Source: Paucibacter sp. Y2R2-4 (GTDB lineage Bacteria > Pseudomonadota > Gammaproteobacteria > Burkholderiales > Burkholderiaceae_C). Taken from it: DNA of 64,000 nt. The position numbers and the translations under genes were made by a program. The notes below the pieces were generated by a model. It was not told the DNA's origin. It made no database searches and saw only the letters and a program-made list of their open reading frames with translations. Positions 60,503 through 64,000 of this stretch are shown one piece after another; position 1 is the stretch's first letter, and each line of letters begins with the position of its first letter. The stretch covers positions 62,001 to 126,000 of the forward strand of contig NZ_JAJIRO010000001.1 in the NCBI RefSeq assembly GCF_025717535.1. The letters run 5' to 3'.

Positions 60503-62050
60503 ATGAAGCTTTTTTTCATGCTGCGCGTTTTGACATTGAGCCTCTTGGCCGGCATGAGCTTGGGCCTGCCCCACGCGGCCAGTTGGGCTAGTGCGGGCAG
60601 TGCGTCCAGTGCTGGCGAAGCACCAATCCAGAATCGGGTGCTGACGGGGCGGGTGCTGTTGCCGCCTGCTGCGCTTTTACCCAAGCAAGCGGTCTTGACC
60701 GTTCGAGTTGAAGACGTCAGCTTGGCCGATGCGCCTGCACGATTGATGGCTGAGTTCAAGCGAGACTTGACGGGCTCCGATCCGAAGTTGGACTTCAAGA
60801 TCACAGTGGCGCAGGCTGATATTGCTCCTCACCGCCGCTATTCGCTGCGCGCGACGATCCATGAAGCAGCGGCTTTGCGCTTCACCAGCACTCAGTTCCA
60901 TCCTGTGTTTGCAACTGATGGCCCAGGTAGTGCCACGCTGAATGGCCAGCGCCTGGAGATTCCCCTCGAGGCTGTGGGTCCAGTGACTACGCCGCTCCCC
61001 CATGCGCCTCAGCCGGGTTCAGTGTTTGGATCCGAAATGCCCAGCAGTTTTTCGGGGGTCTTGCCCTGCGCCGATTGCGAAGGCATTCAGCACCGCCTGA
61101 CCCTGCGCGATGACGGAAGCTATCGTCTGCGTTTGGACTACTTGGGCAAGCCGGGCCGCCTGTTTACGGAGTGGGGCCGGTGGTCTGTGCAGCCCAAGCA
61201 AGGGCTGATGCCTGGACGCTTGCTCTTGCAAGGGGCTCGCCAAGAGGCCAGGCATTTTGTGCTGGTGCCGGGCACTCAAAAGACTCCAGCGCGTCTGCGT
61301 CAACTGGATCGCCAGGGCCGGCACTTCTCGTCTTCCGCAAATCTGGACCTGCATCCAGTCGCAGCACAAGACGAAGGCCAGGAGCCGCTGCGCTTGCGCG
61401 GTGAGTTTCGCTATATGGCCGATGCCGCCAACTTCACCGATTGCGCCAGCGGCTTGCGCTGGCCCGTGCAAATGGGCGGTGACTATTTGGCGCTGGAGCG
61501 TCGCTATGGTGAGTTGCGGAGTTCGCCCGGTGCCGGCATCTGGGTTGAGTTGAAGGGCCGTGTGGCCCTGTCGCCCAGCATGGAAGGGCCGCCGCGTGAG
61601 CATGTCTTGGTGGATCAGTTCATTGCCGCCGATGGCGCGGCTTCTTGCGCCGCCCCGGCGCAGACGCTGGCGCCCGAAGCGCGGCCGCCGCTGGCCCAGT
61701 TACTCAATACTTATTGGAAGCTGATCGAGATTGAGGGCCAGCCCTTGCTGGGCACGGCTGTTCAGGCCTTGGGCGATGTGAGCCTGAGCTTGAGCGAACA
61801 AGAGGCGAGGGCTCGACTCAAATCTGTTTGCGGCAATGCAGTCGGGGCCTATCAATTGAATGGCAATACGCTGAAATTCAGCGCTATGGCGGGTACCATC
61901 AGCACATGCCCCGAGCCTGCCAAGGCCCTCGTTCTAAAACTGATTCAGGCTTTGAACGTGAGCCAGACTTACCGCATTGAGGGCGAGCAATTGCTGTTGA
62001 TGGGCGGCGACCAAAACTTGGCTCGCTTTGAATCTGTTTACCTGCGTTGA
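60503..62050 (+). CDS. composite exported envelope protein: YbaY-like + NlpE (N and C) + META/HslJ domains
   Basis: A 515-residue protein with a signal peptide (MLRVLTLSLLAGMSLGLPHA) and no lipobox cysteine. The YbaY-like domain (about 43-160) includes LTVRVEDVSLADAPA and YSLRATI. NlpE N-domain: FSGVLPCADCEGIQHRLTL, with a CxxC at 189-192. NlpE C-terminal OB domain: FRYMADAANFTDCASGLRWP (about 302-321). META/HslJ domain (about 400-515): LLNTYWKLIEIEGQPLLG and YRIEGEQLLLMGG. E. coli NlpE is an outer-membrane lipoprotein that triggers the Cpx response; here it appears soluble. Start at ATG 60503 is preferred over TTG 60458 and ATG 60485; no clear Shine-Dalgarno. Confidence 0.82.
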   Translation: MKLFFMLRVLTLSLLAGMSLGLPHAASWASAGSASSAGEAPIQNRVLTGRVLLPPAALLPKQAVLTVRVEDVSLADAPARLMAEFKRDLTGSDPKLDFKITVAQADIAPHRRYSLRATIHEAAALRFTSTQFHPVFATDGPGSATLNGQRLEIPLEAVGPVTTPLPHAPQPGSVFGSEMPSSFSGVLPCADCEGIQHRLTLRDDGSYRLRLDYLGKPGRLFTEWGRWSVQPKQGLMPGRLLLQGARQEARHFVLVPGTQKTPARLRQLDRQGRHFSSSANLDLHPVAAQDEGQEPLRLRGEFRYMADAANFTDCASGLRWPVQMGGDYLALERRYGELRSSPGAGIWVELKGRVALSPSMEGPPREHVLVDQFIAADGAASCAAPAQTLAPEARPPLAQLLNTYWKLIEIEGQPLLGTAVQALGDVSLSLSEQEARARLKSVCGNAVGAYQLNGNTLKFSAMAGTISTCPEPAKALVLKLIQALNVSQTYRIEGEQLLLMGGDQNLARFESVYLR

Positions 62051-62083
62051 TTTTGTTTTTTACTGTTTAGGGATGGATCTCCG

Positions 62084-62755
62084 ATGAATCGTTTTTCTGC
62101 TCTCGCCTTGGCCTGTACCTTGGCCTTCACTGCCAGCCTGCCTTTGTCGGCCCAAGCCCAAGGCGTGACCACCAATACCGTCAGTGCCAAGACCGATGGT
62201 GCCCGCATGAAGGGTGCGGAGATCGAGTACCGCGCCCGTGTGGTGGAGCTGGATGCGGGCAATCGCCTGCTGACACTGCGCGGCCCCAAGGGTCGCTTGA
62301 GCACGGTCAAGGTGCCGGCCGAGATGCAGAACTTTGAGAAGGTTCGCGTCGGTGACGATCTGGTGATCCGTTATGCCACCGCCATCGCAGCGGCCATGGA
62401 GCCCACCAGCAAGAGCGGTATTCGTGAACGGGTGGAGTCTTCCTCCGAAGGTCGTGTTGAGTCTGGCGGCATGCCAGCCGTGGCCGCCGGTCACACGGTG
62501 GAAGTGCTTGCCGTCATCACCGCCTTGGACCCAAAGGCGAACACCGCCACTTTGCGCGGCGTGAAACGCACCGAGACTTTGGCCGTGCCCGCGAATGTGG
62601 ACATCAACAAACTCAAGGTGGGCGACGAAGTCCGCCTGGCCATGGTGGAAGCGATGGCCATCAGCATCGAGCATGCGCCAGCTGCCAAAGCTGCCGCCAG
62701 CAAGCCCGCTGCGCCCAAGGCCGCCAAGCCTGCAGCCTCGGCCGCGTCGAAATAA
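62084..62755 (+). CDS. exported protein with two internally repeated domains, function unknown
   Basis: A 223-residue protein with a signal peptide cleaved after about residue 26 (PLSAQAQG). Two units resemble each other: about 50-104 (VVELDAGNRLLTLRGPKG ... VRVGDDLVIRYATAIA) and about 140-195 (ITALDPKANTATLRGVKR ... LKVGDEVRLAMVEAMAIS). Each looks like a small beta-barrel. An Ala/Lys/Pro-rich tail ends the protein. I do not recognise a named family with confidence. It is 33 bases after the composite envelope gene and 46 before a DUF4136 lipoprotein gene, so the three are probably co-expressed. Confidence 0.8.
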   Translation: MNRFSALALACTLAFTASLPLSAQAQGVTTNTVSAKTDGARMKGAEIEYRARVVELDAGNRLLTLRGPKGRLSTVKVPAEMQNFEKVRVGDDLVIRYATAIAAAMEPTSKSGIRERVESSSEGRVESGGMPAVAAGHTVEVLAVITALDPKANTATLRGVKRTETLAVPANVDINKLKVGDEVRLAMVEAMAISIEHAPAAKAAASKPAAPKAAKPAASAASK

Positions 62756-62801
62756 GACGTGTGGCCCAGCGTTTTTGCATTTCTAGATTGAGGAGCTCGC
62801 C

Positions 62802-63422
62802 ATGGCATTGAATTTTTTGACCAGCCGACGCAAGACAGTCCTTAGCTTCAGCGTGGCCGCTTTGGTCGTCTTGCTGAGTGCTTGCGCGAGCGGCCCACAG
62901 GTGCGGGTCAGCATGGACAAGTCGGCCGAGTTCAGCCAATACCAGACCTTTGCCTTTGCTGACCCCTTGGGCACCGACCGAGGCGGCTACCAAAGCATCG
63001 TCAGCCAGCACCTGAAAGACGCGACCAAGCAAGAGTTGGAGGCTCGCGGCCTGCGTTATGTGGCGAGCTCACCGCAACTGCTGGTGAACTTCAGCGCTTC
63101 TTTGAACGAGAAGATGCGCGTCATGTCGACGCCAGCGCCGATGTTGGGCATGGGCTATTACGGCTATCGCGCTGGCATGTACACCGCCTGGCCGCTGTAT
63201 GCCGAGCAACAGACGGTGACGCAGTACACCGAGGGCACTTTGAACATCGATGTGGTTGACGCCGCACGCAAGCAACTGGTGTGGGAGGGTGTGGTCACGG
63301 ACAGCGTCACGCAAAAAGAGCTGGATCAACTCAAGACCAGCATCGATATTGCGGTGAAGGCCGCTTTTGCCAAGTACCCGGTGGCTTTGCCTGCCGCAGC
63401 GACTGCGCCGAAGTCGCCCTGA
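62802..63422 (+). CDS. DUF4136 lipoprotein
   Basis: A 206-residue lipoprotein with lipobox LLSACAS (Cys at about 28). The mature part matches DUF4136: FSQYQTFAFADPLG, LEARGLRYVASSPQLLVNFS, TEGTLNIDVVDAARKQLVWEG and IDIAVKAAFAKYP. A Tyr/Gly/Met-rich middle segment (GMGYYGYRAGMYTAWPLY) is typical. Function is unknown, envelope-associated. GAGGAG lies seven bases before the ATG. Confidence 0.88.
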   Translation: MALNFLTSRRKTVLSFSVAALVVLLSACASGPQVRVSMDKSAEFSQYQTFAFADPLGTDRGGYQSIVSQHLKDATKQELEARGLRYVASSPQLLVNFSASLNEKMRVMSTPAPMLGMGYYGYRAGMYTAWPLYAEQQTVTQYTEGTLNIDVVDAARKQLVWEGVVTDSVTQKELDQLKTSIDIAVKAAFAKYPVALPAAATAPKSP

Positions 63423-63465
63423 GCCAAGGGACAGTACAGGGGCGAGGATGGACCGTTAGGTCCAA

Positions 63466-63500
63466 AGAAAAACGGCTGCAAGATGCAGCCGTTTTTTCGT
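63466..63500. terminator. bidirectional rho-independent terminator
   Basis: AAAAACGGCTGCA (63468-63480) pairs with TGCAGCCGTTTTT (63484-63496) around a 3-base loop, with A/T runs on both sides. It sits between the convergent DUF4136 and ABC-exporter genes and should stop both transcripts. Confidence 0.9.
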
Positions 63501-63525
63501 CTTGCTGAGAACTATTGGCTGCCCT

Positions 63526-64000
63526 TCAAGCTGCGAATTGCAGCGCCGCCAGACGCGCATAAAGGCCGCCGCGCGCACTCAACTCGGCGTGCGTGCCGAC
63601 CTCGACAATGCGGCCCTGCTCCATCACCACAATGCGGTCGGCACGTTGCACCGTCGCCAAGCGGTGCGCAATCACCAGCGTGGTGCGGTGCTGCATCGCG
63701 GCCTCAAGTGCGGCTTGGACCATGCGTTCGCTTTCGGCGTCGAGCGCGCTGGTGGCTTCATCCAGCAGCAGCAGTGGTGGGTTTTTCAACATCGCCCGCG
63801 CAATGCTGATGCGCTGCCGCTGGCCGCCAGACAAGCGCACGCCACGTTCACCCAAAAAGCTGGCATAGCCTTCGGGCAGGCGCAGGATGAACTCGTCAGC
63901 AAACGCGGCCTTGGCGGCGGCGATGACCTCGGCATCTGTGGCCTCGGGGCGGCCATAACGGATGTTTTCCATGGCGCTGGTCGAGAAGATCACGCTGTCT
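63526..64000 (-). CDS. ABC exporter, C-terminal ATPase part (MsbA-like; 5' end beyond window)
   Basis: The last 157 codons of a half-transporter. The Q-loop region ([20 protein letters not shown]), signature [16 protein letters not shown], Walker [17 protein letters not shown] and His-switch VIAHRLATV are visible. The Walker A and membrane domain lie outside. The pattern fits lipid or multidrug exporters of the MsbA/BmrA type; an exact substrate cannot be given. The frame is open to the window edge. Confidence 0.9.
   Translation of the reverse strand, partial: DSVIFSTSAMENIRYGRPEATDAEVIAAAKAAFADEFILRLPEGYASFLGERGVRLSGGQRQRISIARAMLKNPPLLLLDEATSALDAESERMVQAALEAAMQHRTTLVIAHRLATVQRADRIVVMEQGRIVEVGTHAELSARGGLYARLAALQFAA

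Overview
The window is high-GC, densely coded, ordinary bacterial chromosome. Gene content and order suggest a betaproteobacterium of the order Burkholderiales, probably near the Rubrivivax/Roseateles/Leptothrix group. The clues are the trpBA-accD-folC-dedD-cvpA-purF-metZ order, smc-zipA followed by ligA, an Ohr/OhrR pair, a LexA with a long linker, and two outer-membrane-directed RND systems. The taxonomic placement is inference; no database was searched. No prophage, insertion sequence, CRISPR array, rRNA or toxin-antitoxin system is visible.

Layout. 1-9281 (+): the end of trpB, then trpA, accD, folC, dedD, cvpA, purF, metZ and gltX, several joined by 4-base ATGA overlaps. 9411-10279 (+): two copies of a tRNA-Ala(GGC)/tRNA-Glu(TTC)/tRNA-Asp(GTC) cassette, closed by a strong terminator. 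10320-10803: a 480-base non-coding stretch with a short tandem repeat. 10804-14362: lexA, with two SOS boxes shared with a divergent L-asparaginase gene; then ohr/ohrR with a palindromic operator; then a DUF1304 membrane protein. 14421-23081 (-): an ABC-F ATPase, prmB, dapE, pilU, dapD, dapC, a small SET-domain protein and queF. 23306-33171 (+, except the SDR gene): smc, zipA, a CorC/HlyC-like membrane protein, a divergent SDR/LysR pair and ligA. 33120-38238 (-): a GGDEF-EAL protein, waaA and a phosphoglucomutase/phosphomannomutase.

38453-41353 (+): a LytS/LytTR-type two-component pair followed by a periplasmic solute-binding protein. 41418-47175: OsmC-like, DUF2892, RND permease and adaptor on the minus strand, divergent from a rhodanese; this looks like a sulfur or oxidant stress locus. 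47314-49743: a haem-containing fatty-acid cis/trans isomerase. 49759-51769 (-): a DUF4337 protein, folA and thyA. 51812-52231: a small exported surface-antigen-like protein. 52261-60194 (-): a complete tripartite RND efflux operon (adaptor, pump, outer-membrane factor) with an AsmA-like gene directly behind it. 60503-63422 (+): three exported envelope proteins, the first an unusual YbaY + NlpE + META composite. The window ends inside an MsbA-like ABC exporter.

Functionally, the left third is housekeeping biosynthesis: tryptophan, fatty-acid, folate, purine, methionine and lysine/diaminopimelate synthesis, plus tRNA charging. The middle is chromosome segregation, division and repair (smc, zipA, ligA, lexA) and LPS sugar supply (waaA, pgm). 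The right third is mainly envelope defence: efflux, membrane-lipid isomerisation and periplasmic stress proteins. The most unusual items are the composite envelope protein at 60503-62050, the lysine/alanine-rich extension of QueF, the rhodanese/OsmC/RND locus, and the hairpin and G-tract in front of cti.
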